From contig NZ_CP049786.1 of the NCBI RefSeq assembly GCF_011290365.1, forward strand, positions 868,001 through 932,000: a stretch of 64,000 bases of DNA. Reading direction: 5' to 3'. Origin of the DNA: Leclercia sp. 29361 (lineage in GTDB: Bacteria > Pseudomonadota > Gammaproteobacteria > Enterobacterales > Enterobacteriaceae). The notes under the pieces were generated by a model. It ran no database searches, was not told the origin of the DNA, and saw only the letters and a list, made by a program, of their open reading frames with translations. The position numbers and the translations under genes were made by a program. Position 1 is the first letter of the stretch. Every line of letters starts with the position of its first letter. This document shows, piece by piece, positions 36,319 through 49,195 of this stretch.

Positions 36319-37752
36319 ATGAAAAAAACCACATTAGCAATGAGTGCACTGGCTCTGAGTTTAGGTTTAGCGTTATCCCCTCTGTCTGCCAGCGCAGCAG
36401 AGACCGTCTCTTCCGCAGCCACTGCGCAACAGATGCCAAGCCTGGCACCGATGCTGGAAAAAGTGATGCCGTCGGTAGTGAGCATCAATGTCGAAGGCAG
36501 CACTACCGTCAACACGCCGCGTATGCCGCGTAACTTCCAGCAGTTCTTTGGTGATAACTCGCCGTTCTGCCAGGAGGGGTCGCCATTCCAGAGCTCACCG
36601 TTCTGTCAGGGCGGGGCAGGTGATGGCAGCGGCGGCGGTCAGCAGCAGAAATTTATGGCGCTGGGTTCCGGCGTGATCATTGATGCCGCCAAAGGCTATG
36701 TCGTCACCAACAACCACGTGGTGGACAATGCCAGCAGTATCAAGGTCCAGCTGAGCGACGGGCGCAAGCTTGACGCCAAAATGGTCGGGAAAGATCCGCG
36801 CTCTGATATCGCCCTGATTCAGATTCAGGATCCTAAAAACCTGACCGCGATTAAGCTGGCCGACTCTGACGCGCTGCGCGTCGGGGATTACACCGTGGCG
36901 ATCGGTAACCCGTTTGGTCTGGGCGAGACGGTCACCTCCGGTATTGTTTCTGCCCTCGGCCGTAGCGGTCTGAACGCAGAAAACTACGAAAACTTTATCC
37001 AGACCGATGCGGCGATTAACCGCGGTAACTCCGGTGGCGCGCTGGTCAACCTGAATGGGGAGCTGATCGGGATTAACACCGCGATCCTCGCCCCGGACGG
37101 CGGCAATATCGGGATTGGCTTTGCGATCCCAAGCAACATGGTGAAAAACCTGACCGCGCAGATGGTGGAATTTGGCCAGGTGAAACGCGGTGAGCTGGGT
37201 ATCCTCGGTACCGAGCTGAACTCCGAGCTGGCGAAAGCCATGAAAGTTGACGCCCAGCGCGGCGCCTTTGTCAGCCAGGTGATGCCAAACTCCTCTGCAG
37301 CGAAAGCGGGGATCAAGGCCGGGGACGTGATCACCACCCTGAACGGCAAACCGGTAAGCAGCTTCGCGGCACTGCGTGCGGAAGTGGGCTCCATGCCGGT
37401 GGGTAGCAAAGTGTCCCTGGGTCTGCTGCGTGAAGGTAAACCGGTAACGGTGACCCTGGAACTGCAGCAGAGCAGCCAGAATCCGGCGGGTGGTGCTACC
37501 GCGGTCTTCAGCGGTATCGAAGGCGCGGATATGAGCAATAAAGGCCAGGATAAAGGCGTGTCGGTGGATAACGTCAAAGCCAACAGCCCGGCTGCCCGTA
37601 TCGGCCTGAAGAAGGGGGATGTGATTATCGGCGCCAACCAGCAGCCGATTAAGAACGTCGAAGAGCTGCGCAAAATTCTCGACAGCAAACCGTCGGTGCT
37701 GGCGTTGAATATCCAGCGTGGCGACACCTCTCTCTATCTGCTGATGCAGTAA
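36319..37752 (+). CDS. degP: Periplasmic serine protease and chaperone DegP
   Basis: DegP (HtrA) degrades or protects misfolded envelope proteins, outer-membrane proteins among them, and is induced by envelope stress. The product has 477 residues (E. coli 474). Signal peptide MKKTTLAMSALALSLGLALS, cleaved after ASA at 26. Catalytic triad in precursor numbering: His133 (VTNNHVVDN), Asp163 (RSDIALI) and Ser238 (GNSGG). The LA loop keeps its two cysteines (C84, C96) but its Gly/Ser stretch differs from E. coli. Two PDZ domains follow (about 285-375 and 385-477). The start at 36319 opens the signal peptide; the frame extends upstream without a ribosome site. Confidence 0.97.
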   Translation: MKKTTLAMSALALSLGLALSPLSASAAETVSSAATAQQMPSLAPMLEKVMPSVVSINVEGSTTVNTPRMPRNFQQFFGDNSPFCQEGSPFQSSPFCQGGAGDGSGGGQQQKFMALGSGVIIDAAKGYVVTNNHVVDNASSIKVQLSDGRKLDAKMVGKDPRSDIALIQIQDPKNLTAIKLADSDALRVGDYTVAIGNPFGLGETVTSGIVSALGRSGLNAENYENFIQTDAAINRGNSGGALVNLNGELIGINTAILAPDGGNIGIGFAIPSNMVKNLTAQMVEFGQVKRGELGILGTELNSELAKAMKVDAQRGAFVSQVMPNSSAAKAGIKAGDVITTLNGKPVSSFAALRAEVGSMPVGSKVSLGLLREGKPVTVTLELQQSSQNPAGGATAVFSGIEGADMSNKGQDKGVSVDNVKANSPAARIGLKKGDVIIGANQQPIKNVEELRKILDSKPSVLALNIQRGDTSLYLLMQ

Positions 37753-37759
37753 TCTGTTC

Positions 37760-37793
37760 AGCCCCTGTTTCTGCCTGGAAACAGGGGCTTTTT
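37760..37793 (+). terminator. Terminator after degP
   Basis: An 11-bp stem AGCCCCTGTTT / AAACAGGGGCT with loop CTGCCTGG, followed by TTTT, eight bases after the degP stop. Confidence 0.9.
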
Positions 37794-37800
37794 CATCCCT

Positions 37801-37822
37801 TTCTGTGAACCCTTCCACAAGT
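37801..37822. promoter_or_regulatory. Possible CRP site upstream of cdaR
   Basis: TGTGA (37804-37808), six bases, CCACA (37815-37819): one mismatch to the CRP core. It lies about 95 bp upstream of cdaR. Plausible for a catabolic regulator, but a single site is weak evidence. Confidence 0.4.
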
Positions 37823-37842
37823 CCATACTTCTCCCCATCAGT

Positions 37843-37858
37843 TTGTGCATTCGCACAA
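37843..37858. promoter_or_regulatory. Palindromic operator candidate upstream of cdaR
   Basis: A perfect inverted repeat TTGTGC-ATTC-GCACAA, centred about 61 bp upstream of the cdaR start codon. CdaR autoregulates in E. coli, and a dimeric regulator would be expected to bind such a palindrome. No other gene reads from this region, so cdaR is the only target in view. Confidence 0.5.
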
Positions 37859-37911
37859 TGCAGGCCTAATTAATCTTCCTTATGCTTGAGCTCTGCTCAG
37901 AGGAGGGCGAC

Positions 37912-39069
37912 ATGGCTGGCTGGCATCTTGATACCAAAATGGCGCAGGATATCGTGGCGCGAACAATGCGCATCATCGACACCAATATCAACGTGATGGA
38001 TGCACGTGGCCGAATTATTGGCAGCGGCGATCGTGAGCGTATTGGGGAATTGCACGAAGGTGCGCTGCTGGTGCTCTCTCAGGGGCGCGTGGTGGATATT
38101 GATGACGCGGTGGCGCGACATCTGCATGGCGTGCGCCAGGGAATCAACCTGCCGCTGCGTCTGGAGGGCGAGATCGTCGGGGTTATCGGCCTGACCGGCG
38201 AGCCGGAATCCTTGCGCAAATATGGCGAGCTGGTCTGTATGACGGCAGAGATGATGCTGGAGCAATCCCGCCTGATGCACCTCCTGGCGCAGGACAGCCG
38301 CCTGCGTGAAGAGCTGGTCATGAACCTGATCCAGGCGGAAGAGCATACCCCGGCGTTGACCGAATGGGCGCAACGTCTGGGCATCGACCTTAACCAGCCC
38401 CGCGTGGTGGCGGTGATCGAGGTCGACAGCGGTCAGCTGGGGGTCGACAGCGCGATGGTGGAGTTGCAGCAGCTGCAGAACGCGCTGGCAACGCCGGAGC
38501 GCAATAACCTGGTAGCGATCGTCTCGCTGACCGAGATGGTGGTACTCAAACCGGCGTTAAACCAGTTTGGTCGCTGGGATGCGGAAGATCACCGGCGACG
38601 GGTGGAGCAGCTGATCGCGCGGATGAAAGAGAACGGACAGCTGCGTTTTCGGGTGGCATTAGGTAACTACTTCACCGGCCCGGGCAGCATAGCCCGCTCC
38701 TGGCGTACGGCCCGCACCACCATGATGGTCGGCAAGCAGCGTATGCCGGAAAACCGCAGCTATTTTTATCAGGATCTGATGCTGCCGGTGCTGCTCGACA
38801 GCCTGCGCGGCGGCTGGCAGGCCAACGAGCTGGCCCGCCCGCTGGTACGTCTGAAAGCGATGGATAACAACGGCCTGCTGCGGCGCACGCTGCAGGCGTG
38901 GTTCCGTCATAACGTGCAGCCGCTGGCGACCTCAAAGGCGTTGTTTATTCACCGTAATACGCTGGAATACCGCCTGAACCGTATTTCGGAGTTAACGGGG
39001 CTGGATCTGGGGAATTTTGACGACCGGCTGTTGTTGTATGTGGCGTTGCAACTGGATGAGCAGCGGTGA
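37912..39069 (+). CDS. cdaR: Carbohydrate diacid regulator CdaR
   Basis: CdaR activates genes for uptake and use of D-glucarate, galactarate and D-glycerate in E. coli. The product has 385 residues, as in E. coli, and is very similar. An N-terminal diacid recognition domain (MAGWHLDTKMAQDIVARTM to about 135) is followed by a GGDEF-like region and a C-terminal PucR-type helix-turn-helix (TSKALFIHRNTLEYRLNRIS). The frame is open to 37882, but AGGAGGG stands just before the ATG at 37912. The target operons (gar, gud) are not in the window. It is convergent with yaeH behind a REP and a composite repeat. Confidence 0.95.
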   Translation: MAGWHLDTKMAQDIVARTMRIIDTNINVMDARGRIIGSGDRERIGELHEGALLVLSQGRVVDIDDAVARHLHGVRQGINLPLRLEGEIVGVIGLTGEPESLRKYGELVCMTAEMMLEQSRLMHLLAQDSRLREELVMNLIQAEEHTPALTEWAQRLGIDLNQPRVVAVIEVDSGQLGVDSAMVELQQLQNALATPERNNLVAIVSLTEMVVLKPALNQFGRWDAEDHRRRVEQLIARMKENGQLRFRVALGNYFTGPGSIARSWRTARTTMMVGKQRMPENRSYFYQDLMLPVLLDSLRGGWQANELARPLVRLKAMDNNGLLRRTLQAWFRHNVQPLATSKALFIHRNTLEYRLNRISELTGLDLGNFDDRLLLYVALQLDEQR

Positions 39070-39077
39070 TGTTGTTT

Positions 39078-39109
39078 GCCGGGTGGCGGCTGCGCCTTAC
39101 CCGGCCTAC
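39078..39109. repeat. REP-type palindromic repeat
   Basis: GCCGGGTGGCGGCTGCG ... TTACCCGGCCTAC, eight bases after the cdaR stop, directly ahead of composite repeat copy 4, as at the fhuB-hemL junction. Confidence 0.8.
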
Positions 39110-39120
39110 GAGGTAAATGC

Positions 39121-39203
39121 AAAACGGCAACCAAAGGTTGCCGTTTTAGTGTTTGCACCCTCTCCCGGTGGGAGAGGGCTGGGGTGAGGGCATCGGGCCG
39201 CAC
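39121..39203. repeat. Composite intergenic repeat, copy 4 (inverted), with terminator stem
   Basis: Stem AAAACGGCAACC (39121-39132) / GGTTGCCGTTTT (39136-39147), linker AGTGTTTGCA (the reverse complement of the TGCAAACACT linker), then the box-C-like block CCCTCTCCCGGTGGGAGAGG onwards (39158-39190) and GCATCGGGCCGCAC. It can terminate cdaR and yaeH. Confidence 0.75.
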
Positions 39204-39209
39204 CGGGCA

Positions 39210-39599
39210 TTACTTGTTACGGGTCAGCTTCTCAAGATCCGCTTCGATTTCCGTGATCTTGTGGGCAACGACGCTTTCCAGATGACGCAGGTCATCCAGG
39301 ATCTTCCGCTTCAGATCCACTTCAGTGCGATCGCGCTGGCAGATCTGATCCAGCTCATCAATCACATAGCGCAGATTTGGGCTGATCTCCTGCACCTCTT
39401 TGTAACCCTGCCCGATGCCATCGGCAACGACAGTCTTACGCTGACGGGGGTACTTGAACTTCACGCTCTTGGCGAAGAACTCGCCTTTATCCTTGTGGAA
39501 ATAGATTTTCAGGATATCGTTGTTGGCTTCCTGACGGAGGCTGTAACGGTCAATTTCATCAGGATTAGTAATGCCCAGACTTTTCAGATTATCGTACAT
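39210..39599 (-). CDS. yaeH: UPF0325 family protein YaeH
   Basis: A 129-residue soluble protein (E. coli YaeH 128) of unknown function, very strongly conserved ([20 protein letters not shown], then [20 protein letters not shown]). It is rich in charged residues, with a helical C-terminal half ([19 protein letters not shown]) that may form a coiled coil. The open frame extends ten codons upstream ([10 protein letters not shown]), but AAGGG stands just ahead of the inner ATG at 39599 and that start matches E. coli. E. coli has yaeI next to it; here dapD follows directly, 111 bp away. Confidence 0.9.
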   Translation of the reverse strand: MYDNLKSLGITNPDEIDRYSLRQEANNDILKIYFHKDKGEFFAKSVKFKYPRQRKTVVADGIGQGYKEVQEISPNLRYVIDELDQICQRDRTEVDLKRKILDDLRHLESVVAHKITEIEADLEKLTRNK

Positions 39600-39673
39600 A
39601 GCGGTACCCTTGATCTCAACATAACCCATGAATAATTCACGAAAAAATCTATTTTCGCCACCCTGAGATATAA

Positions 39674-39699
39674 AAAAAGCGGGGTTGCCCCCGCTTTTT
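39674..39699 (-). terminator. Terminator of dapD
   Basis: AAAAAGCGGGG (39674-39684) / CCCCGCTTTTT (39689-39699), loop TTGC. T runs on both strands make it usable in both directions; downstream of dapD on the minus strand it ends that gene and shields yaeH. Confidence 0.88.
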
Positions 39700-39710
39700 G
39701 TTATACCCGA

Positions 39711-40535
39711 TTAATCGATGGTGCGCAGCAGTTCGTTGATGCCAACTTTGCCGCGGGTTTTCGCATCGACTTTTTTGACGATCACCGCACAGTAGAGGCT
39801 GTATTTGCCATCTTTTGATGGCAGGTTGCCGGAAACCACCACGGAACCCGCCGGAACGCGACCGTAATGCACTTCGCCGGTTTCGCGATCGTAAATACGG
39901 GTGCTCTGACCGATGTAAACGCCCATCGAGATCACCGAGCCTTCTTCCACGATCACGCCTTCAACCACTTCGGAGCGTGCGCCGATGAAGCAATTGTCTT
40001 CGATGATGGTCGGGTTCGCCTGCAGCGGCTCCAGAACACCACCGATACCCACGCCGCCGGAGAGGTGAACGTTTTTACCGATCTGCGCGCAGGAGCCCAC
40101 GGTTGCCCAGGTATCCACCATGGTGCCTTCGTCAACGTAAGCGCCGATGTTCACGTAGGATGGCATCAGCACGGTGTTACGGGCGATATACGCACCCTGA
40201 CGTACGGCCGCCGGCGGCACCACGCGGAAACCTTCTTTCTGGAAACGCGCTTCGTCGTAGTCAGCGAATTTCATTGGGACTTTATCGAAGTAGCGGCTTT
40301 CCGCACCGTCGATAACCTGGTTATCGTTAATACGGAAAGAGAGCAGTACCGCTTTCTTCAGCCACTGATGAGTGACCCACTGACCGTCGATCTTTTCGGC
40401 TACACGCAGTGCGCCGGAATCAAGCAGAGAAATCACCTGATTGACCGCCTCACGGGTCACGGTATCCACATTTGCCGGAGTAATGTCGGCGCGACGCTCA
40501 AAAGCGGACTCAATAACGTTCTGTAACTGCTGCAT
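39711..40535 (-). CDS. dapD: Tetrahydrodipicolinate N-succinyltransferase
   Basis: DapD succinylates tetrahydrodipicolinate using succinyl-CoA in the diaminopimelate and lysine pathway, needed for peptidoglycan. The product has 274 residues, as in E. coli. The central left-handed beta-helix of hexapeptide repeats is visible ([60 protein letters not shown]). The catalytic Asp and Glu residues of the family appear conserved. It is followed by its own terminator and lies 30 bp from the glnD stop on the same strand. Confidence 0.97.
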   Translation of the reverse strand: MQQLQNVIESAFERRADITPANVDTVTREAVNQVISLLDSGALRVAEKIDGQWVTHQWLKKAVLLSFRINDNQVIDGAESRYFDKVPMKFADYDEARFQKEGFRVVPPAAVRQGAYIARNTVLMPSYVNIGAYVDEGTMVDTWATVGSCAQIGKNVHLSGGVGIGGVLEPLQANPTIIEDNCFIGARSEVVEGVIVEEGSVISMGVYIGQSTRIYDRETGEVHYGRVPAGSVVVSGNLPSKDGKYSLYCAVIVKKVDAKTRGKVGINELLRTID

Positions 40536-40565
40536 AGTTCAACTCTTTCCAGGTAAAAAAAAACA

Positions 40566-44098
<3,533 letters not shown>

Positions 44099-44219
44099 GT
44101 AATCTGTCCATCGGTGTCGATTTTTTCGACAATACTAGTCTAAGTGTTGTCAATGGTATCAGTCTGGCGCACATGCTGCCAAATTGAGATTCCTTCACCG
44201 CACACTCCGCCAACAATTG

Positions 44220-44257
44220 TTGGTTTCGGGTAGCGTTTTGTGATATAAAGCGCGCCG
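44220..44257 (+). promoter_or_regulatory. Candidate rpsB-tsf promoter
   Basis: TTGGTT (44220-44225) and TATAAA (44244-44249) with an 18-bp spacer, followed by the GC-rich discriminator GCGCGCC. A GC-rich discriminator is typical of ribosomal promoters under negative stringent control. The same sequence block precedes rpsB in E. coli as I remember it. In the 321 bases between map and rpsB I otherwise see only the leader RNA. Confidence 0.6.
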
Positions 44258-44289
44258 GACTTCCGATCCATTTCAGATACACAGAATGG

Positions 44290-45145
<856 letters not shown>

Positions 45146-45180
45146 TAAGGTTCTACCCCTTATTAGTACCGTGTATGAAT

Positions 45181-45206
45181 AGGGGCCAATTATCGGCCCC
45201 TTTTTT
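45181..45206 (+). terminator. Terminator/attenuator between rpsB and tsf
   Basis: AGGGGCC (45181-45187) / GGCCCCT (45195-45201) with loop AATTATC and six T. tsf starts 56 bp further on with no obvious promoter of its own, so part of transcription must read through. Confidence 0.85.
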
Positions 45207-45262
45207 CAATTTATACTGTTTGGCTTCTGGCCGGGCAGTTCACATCTCCCGAGGATTTAAGA

Positions 45263-46114
45263 ATGGCTGAAATTACCGCATCCCTGGTAAAAGAGCTGCG
45301 TGAGCGTACTGGCGCAGGCATGATGGATTGCAAAAAAGCGCTGACTGAAGCGAACGGCGACATCGAGCTGGCAATCGAAAACATGCGTAAATCTGGTGCG
45401 ATCAAAGCAGCTAAGAAAGCAGGCAACGTTGCTGCTGACGGCGTGATCATCACTAAGATCGACGGCACCTACGGCATCATTCTGGAAGTTAACTGCCAGA
45501 CTGACTTCGTTGCTAAAGATGGCGGTTTCCAGGCATTTGCTAACAAGGTTCTGGACGCAGCTATTGCTGGCAAAATCACCGACGTTGAAGTTCTGAAAGC
45601 ACAGTTCGAAGAAGAGCGTGTTGCACTGGTTGCTAAAATCGGTGAGAACATCAACATCCGTCGCGTATCTTCTCTGGAAGGTGACGTTCTGGGTTCATAC
45701 CAGCACGGCGCACGTATCGGTGTTCTGGTTGCGGCTAAAGGCGCTGACGAAGAGCTGGTTAAACAGCTGGCAATGCACATCGCTGCAAGCAAGCCAGAAT
45801 TCGTTAAGCCAGAAGACGTCTCTGCTGAAGTTGTTGAGAAAGAGTACCAGGTTCAGCTGGACATCGCCATGCAGTCTGGCAAGCCAAAAGAAATCGCAGA
45901 GAAAATGGTTGAAGGCCGCATGAAGAAATTCACCGGCGAAGTTTCTCTGACTGGCCAGCCTTTCGTTATGGATCCAAGCAAAACTGTTGCTCAGCTGCTG
46001 AAAGAGCACAACGCTGACGTAACTGGCTTCATCCGCTTCGAAGTGGGCGAAGGCATCGAGAAAGTTGAGACTGACTTCGCAGCAGAAGTTGCTGCAATGT
46101 CCAAGCAGTCTTAA
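45263..46114 (+). CDS. tsf: Elongation factor Ts
   Basis: EF-Ts exchanges GDP for GTP on EF-Tu during translation. The product has 283 residues, as in E. coli. The N-terminal UBA-like domain has the signature [16 protein letters not shown], and the core holds the nucleotide-exchange motif [18 protein letters not shown] (the TDF contacts EF-Tu). Codon bias is strong, as expected for an abundant protein. A perfect terminator follows. Confidence 0.98.
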   Translation: MAEITASLVKELRERTGAGMMDCKKALTEANGDIELAIENMRKSGAIKAAKKAGNVAADGVIITKIDGTYGIILEVNCQTDFVAKDGGFQAFANKVLDAAIAGKITDVEVLKAQFEEERVALVAKIGENINIRRVSSLEGDVLGSYQHGARIGVLVAAKGADEELVKQLAMHIAASKPEFVKPEDVSAEVVEKEYQVQLDIAMQSGKPKEIAEKMVEGRMKKFTGEVSLTGQPFVMDPSKTVAQLLKEHNADVTGFIRFEVGEGIEKVETDFAAEVAAMSKQS

Positions 46115-46121
46115 TCAGCGA

Positions 46122-46149
46122 AAAGAAGCCGCCTGAGGGCGGCTTCTTT
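46122..46149 (+). terminator. Terminator after tsf
   Basis: A 12-bp stem AAAGAAGCCGCC / GGCGGCTTCTTT with loop TGAG, followed by T, seven bases after the tsf stop. Confidence 0.92.
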
Positions 46150-46264
46150 TTGTGTACGTTATGTGTAAATCAGCCAGACGCCTATAGTGTCTGTGTTGAG
46201 ATGCGATATATCATGTCGCCAGAATTAACCCCATCTTAATCGTTGACAGTCCCAGGAAAGAAAT

Positions 46265-46990
46265 ATGGCTACCAATGCAAAACCCGTTTACAAACGCATT
46301 CTGCTTAAGCTGAGTGGCGAAGCGCTGCAAGGGTCGGAAGGCTTCGGTATTGACGCAAGCATCCTTGACCGCATGGCGCAGGAAATCAAAGAACTGGTTG
46401 AACTGGGCATCCAGGTTGGCGTAGTCATTGGCGGTGGTAACCTTTTCCGTGGCGCGGGTCTGGCAAAAGCAGGCATGAATCGCGTGGTGGGCGACCACAT
46501 GGGTATGCTGGCAACGGTCATGAATGGCCTGGCTATGCGTGATGCACTGCATCGTGCCTATGTGAATGCACGCCTGATGTCCGCTATTCCGTTGAATGGC
46601 GTGTGTGACAACTACAGCTGGGCCGAAGCCATCAGCCTGCTGCGCAACAACCGCGTGGTGATCCTCTCCGCCGGTACGGGTAACCCGTTCTTTACTACCG
46701 ATTCCGCGGCCTGCCTGCGCGGTATTGAGATCGAAGCCGATGTGGTCCTGAAAGCGACCAAAGTGGATGGCGTGTTTACTGCCGATCCTGCCAAAGATCC
46801 TGCCGCCACCATGTACGATCAGCTGTCCTACAGCGAAGTACTGGATAAAGAGCTGAAAGTGATGGATCTTGCCGCCTTCACGCTGGCTCGCGACCACAAA
46901 CTGCCGATCCGTGTTTTCAACATGAACAAGCCTGGCGCCCTGCGTCGCGTGGTCATGGGTGAAAAAGAAGGCACTTTGATCACGGAATAA
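46265..46990 (+). CDS. pyrH: UMP kinase
   Basis: PyrH phosphorylates UMP to UDP with ATP; it is hexameric, activated by GTP and inhibited by UTP, and essential. The product has 241 residues, as in E. coli. It belongs to the amino-acid kinase fold: [53 protein letters not shown] and [13 protein letters not shown]. It also acts in transcriptional control of carAB in E. coli. It lies between the tsf terminator and frr, each with a separate gap of about 150-170 bp. Confidence 0.98.
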   Translation: MATNAKPVYKRILLKLSGEALQGSEGFGIDASILDRMAQEIKELVELGIQVGVVIGGGNLFRGAGLAKAGMNRVVGDHMGMLATVMNGLAMRDALHRAYVNARLMSAIPLNGVCDNYSWAEAISLLRNNRVVILSAGTGNPFFTTDSAACLRGIEIEADVVLKATKVDGVFTADPAKDPAATMYDQLSYSEVLDKELKVMDLAAFTLARDHKLPIRVFNMNKPGALRRVVMGEKEGTLITE

Positions 46991-47010
46991 TTTCCGTAGA
47001 CGATAAATAC

Positions 47011-47049
47011 AGGTAAGATTCCGCTTTACTTTGTAGTGATATCTTACCT
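47011..47049. other. Inverted repeat between pyrH and frr
   Basis: AGGTAAGAT (47011-47019) and ATCTTACCT (47041-47049) are perfect inverted repeats with a 21-base loop, 20 bp after pyrH. No T run follows, so it is not a standard terminator. It could be a weak or processing hairpin, or a protein site ahead of the frr promoter (TATACT at 47087-47092 is a likely -10). Confidence 0.55.
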
Positions 47050-47157
47050 AGACGCGCCTTTGGCGTTGTCATGAATTAAACGCGACTATACTTAGCACAC
47101 CTGTAGCGTTGTGTTGGTAGATAGTCTGCCTGAGACAAGTTTCCAAGGATTCGTAAC

Positions 47158-47715
47158 GTGATTAACGACATCAGAAAAGATGCTGAAGTACGCATGGACA
47201 AATGCGTAGAAGCGTTCAAAACCCAAATCAGCAAAATCCGTACTGGCCGTGCTTCTCCAAGCCTGCTGGATGGCATCATCGTGGAATATTACGGTACGCC
47301 AACCCCGCTGCGTCAGCTGGCGCAGGTGACGGTAGAAGATACCCGTACGCTGAAAATCAACGTCTTCGATCGTTCAATGGGTCCGGCCGTTGAGAAAGCC
47401 ATCATGGCATCCGATCTGGGTCTGAACCCAAGCTCTGCAGGCACGGATATCCGTGTTCCACTGCCAGCGCTGACCGAAGAGCGTCGTAAAGATCTGATCA
47501 AAATAGTACGTGGTGAAGCAGAGCAGGGCCGTGTTGCCGTGCGTAACGTTCGCCGTGACGCGAACGATAAAGTGAAAGCGCTGCTGAAAGATAAAGAGAT
47601 CAGCGAAGATGACGATCGCCGTTCTCAGGACGACGTACAGAAACTGACCGATGCAGCTATCAAGAAACTTGATGCGGCGCTGGCAGAAAAAGAAGCGGAA
47701 CTGATGCAGTTCTGA
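47158..47715 (+). CDS. frr: Ribosome recycling factor
   Basis: RRF splits the post-termination ribosome together with EF-G. The product has 185 residues, as in E. coli, with the same GTG start codon after AAGGA. Features: a three-helix bundle with [19 protein letters not shown] near residue 22, and the C-terminal helix [20 protein letters not shown]. Nothing is unusual apart from the start codon. Confidence 0.97.
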   Translation: MINDIRKDAEVRMDKCVEAFKTQISKIRTGRASPSLLDGIIVEYYGTPTPLRQLAQVTVEDTRTLKINVFDRSMGPAVEKAIMASDLGLNPSSAGTDIRVPLPALTEERRKDLIKIVRGEAEQGRVAVRNVRRDANDKVKALLKDKEISEDDDRRSQDDVQKLTDAAIKKLDAALAEKEAELMQF

Positions 47716-47733
47716 TTTCTGACGTACTCTGAT

Positions 47734-47778
47734 AAAACGCCGTACAGAAGGCCCGTTGGGCTTTGCTGGCGGCGTTTT
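47734..47778 (+). terminator. Long hairpin after frr
   Basis: AAAACGCCG (47734-47742) pairs with CGGCGTTTT (47770-47778); inside, AGGCCC pairs loosely with GGGCTT. It ends in TTTTGC and lies 18 bp after frr, 32 bp before dxr. It probably terminates part of the frr transcript. Confidence 0.7.
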
Positions 47779-47810
47779 GCTTTGCTGGTTTCACTACTTC
47801 TGGACAATTC

Positions 47811-49010
47811 ATGAAGCAATTAACACTCCTCGGCTCAACCGGATCGATCGGTTGCAGCACGCTCGACGTCGTTCGCCACAATCCTGAACACTACACCGTG
47901 ACCGCGCTGGTCGCCGGGAAAAACGTTCAGCGCATGGTCGAGCAGTGTCTTGAGTTTGCGCCACGCTATGCGGTTATGGACGACGAGGAGAGTGCTCGCC
48001 AGGTAAAAGCGTTGCTGGCTGAAAACGGCAGCCGGACCGAGGTATTAAGCGGTCAACAGGCCGCCTGCGACATGGCAGCCCTCGACGATGTAGACCAGGT
48101 GATGGCGGCGATTGTGGGTGCTGCAGGCCTGCTGCCGACGCTGGCGGCGATCGATGCCGGGAAAACGGTGTTACTGGCCAACAAAGAGTCGCTGGTGACC
48201 TGTGGACGACTGTTTATGGAGGCGGTGAAGCAGCGCGGCGCGCGTCTATTGCCGGTAGATAGCGAACATAACGCTATTTTTCAGAGTTTACCGCAACCGT
48301 TTCAGCAAAACCTGGGGTACGCTGATCTGGAGCAGAATGGTGTCTCTTCTATCCTGCTTACCGGGTCTGGTGGCCCGTTCCGCGATACGCCGTTGTCTGA
48401 CCTGGTCTCAATGACCCCGGATCAGGCCTGTCGTCATCCGAACTGGTCGATGGGACGTAAAATCTCCGTCGATTCTGCCACCATGATGAATAAAGGTCTG
48501 GAATACATTGAAGCCCGCTGGTTGTTTAACGCCTCGGCAGCGCAGATGGAAGTGTTGATTCACCCGCAGTCGGTGATCCACTCCATGGTCCGTTACCGGG
48601 ATGGCAGCGTAATGGCGCAGTTAGGCGAACCTGATATGCGAACGCCTATCGCCCATACGATGGCCTGGCCTAACCGCGTGGTCTCCGGCGTGAAGCCGCT
48701 CGACTTCTGCAAATTAAGTGCGCTGACGTTCAGCGCGCCGGATTATCAGCGCTATCCGTGCCTGAAGCTGGCGATGGAGGCCTTCGAGCAGGGGCAAGCG
48801 GCAACAACCGCCCTTAATGCGGCGAACGAGATTGCTGTCGCCGCCTTCCTCGAACAGCGGATCCGCTTTACGGATATCGCTGCGCTGAACCTCTCTGTTC
48901 TTGAGGCGATGGATTTACGCGAGCCGCAAAGTGTGGATGATGTGCTGACCGTCGATGCGAAAGCCAGGCTCACGGCGCAAAAAGCGGTGACGCACCTCGC
49001 AAGCTGGTGA
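47811..49010 (+). CDS. dxr: 1-deoxy-D-xylulose 5-phosphate reductoisomerase
   Basis: Dxr makes 2-C-methylerythritol 4-phosphate with NADPH, the committed step of the MEP isoprenoid pathway and the target of fosmidomycin. The product has 399 residues (E. coli 398). NADPH motif [15 protein letters not shown] at residues 6-20; metal-binding [14 protein letters not shown] (D150, E152 by homology) and [13 protein letters not shown]. The frame is open from 47763, inside the hairpin; [12 protein letters not shown] at 47811 is the E. coli start. The last ~15 residues differ from E. coli. It feeds UppS downstream. Confidence 0.96.
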   Translation: MKQLTLLGSTGSIGCSTLDVVRHNPEHYTVTALVAGKNVQRMVEQCLEFAPRYAVMDDEESARQVKALLAENGSRTEVLSGQQAACDMAALDDVDQVMAAIVGAAGLLPTLAAIDAGKTVLLANKESLVTCGRLFMEAVKQRGARLLPVDSEHNAIFQSLPQPFQQNLGYADLEQNGVSSILLTGSGGPFRDTPLSDLVSMTPDQACRHPNWSMGRKISVDSATMMNKGLEYIEARWLFNASAAQMEVLIHPQSVIHSMVRYRDGSVMAQLGEPDMRTPIAHTMAWPNRVVSGVKPLDFCKLSALTFSAPDYQRYPCLKLAMEAFEQGQAATTALNAANEIAVAAFLEQRIRFTDIAALNLSVLEAMDLREPQSVDDVLTVDAKARLTAQKAVTHLASW

Positions 49011-49110
49011 TAATCCAGCCGCGTATGGTCATGCTATTTGTTAGCGTTGGGCTTCAGTGATATAGTCTGCGCCACCTGATTACGGGTAGTTGACGTTACG
49101 TGGTCAGGTA

Positions 49111-49135
49111 AGCCGTGGTATGACACGGCTTTTTT
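49111..49135 (+). terminator. Terminator between dxr and uppS
   Basis: AGCCGTG (49111-49117) / CACGGCT (49124-49130) with loop GTATGA, then T5. uppS starts 60 bp downstream. Confidence 0.8.
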
Positions 49136-49195
49136 ACGTAAAGGCTTCAGTATTCCTGAGTACCGTTAAATCCTTTCAGGGACCAAAAACGCGTT

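Noticed and set aside
36595-37818. 407-codon and related frames on the minus strand
   Set aside because: Antisense to degP and its terminator; no independent signal.
2919-39203. Repeats as a CRISPR array or insertion sequence ends
   Set aside because: The copies are kilobases apart, with no regular spacers, no transposase and no target duplication visible; they fit REP and box-C-like intergenic repeats.
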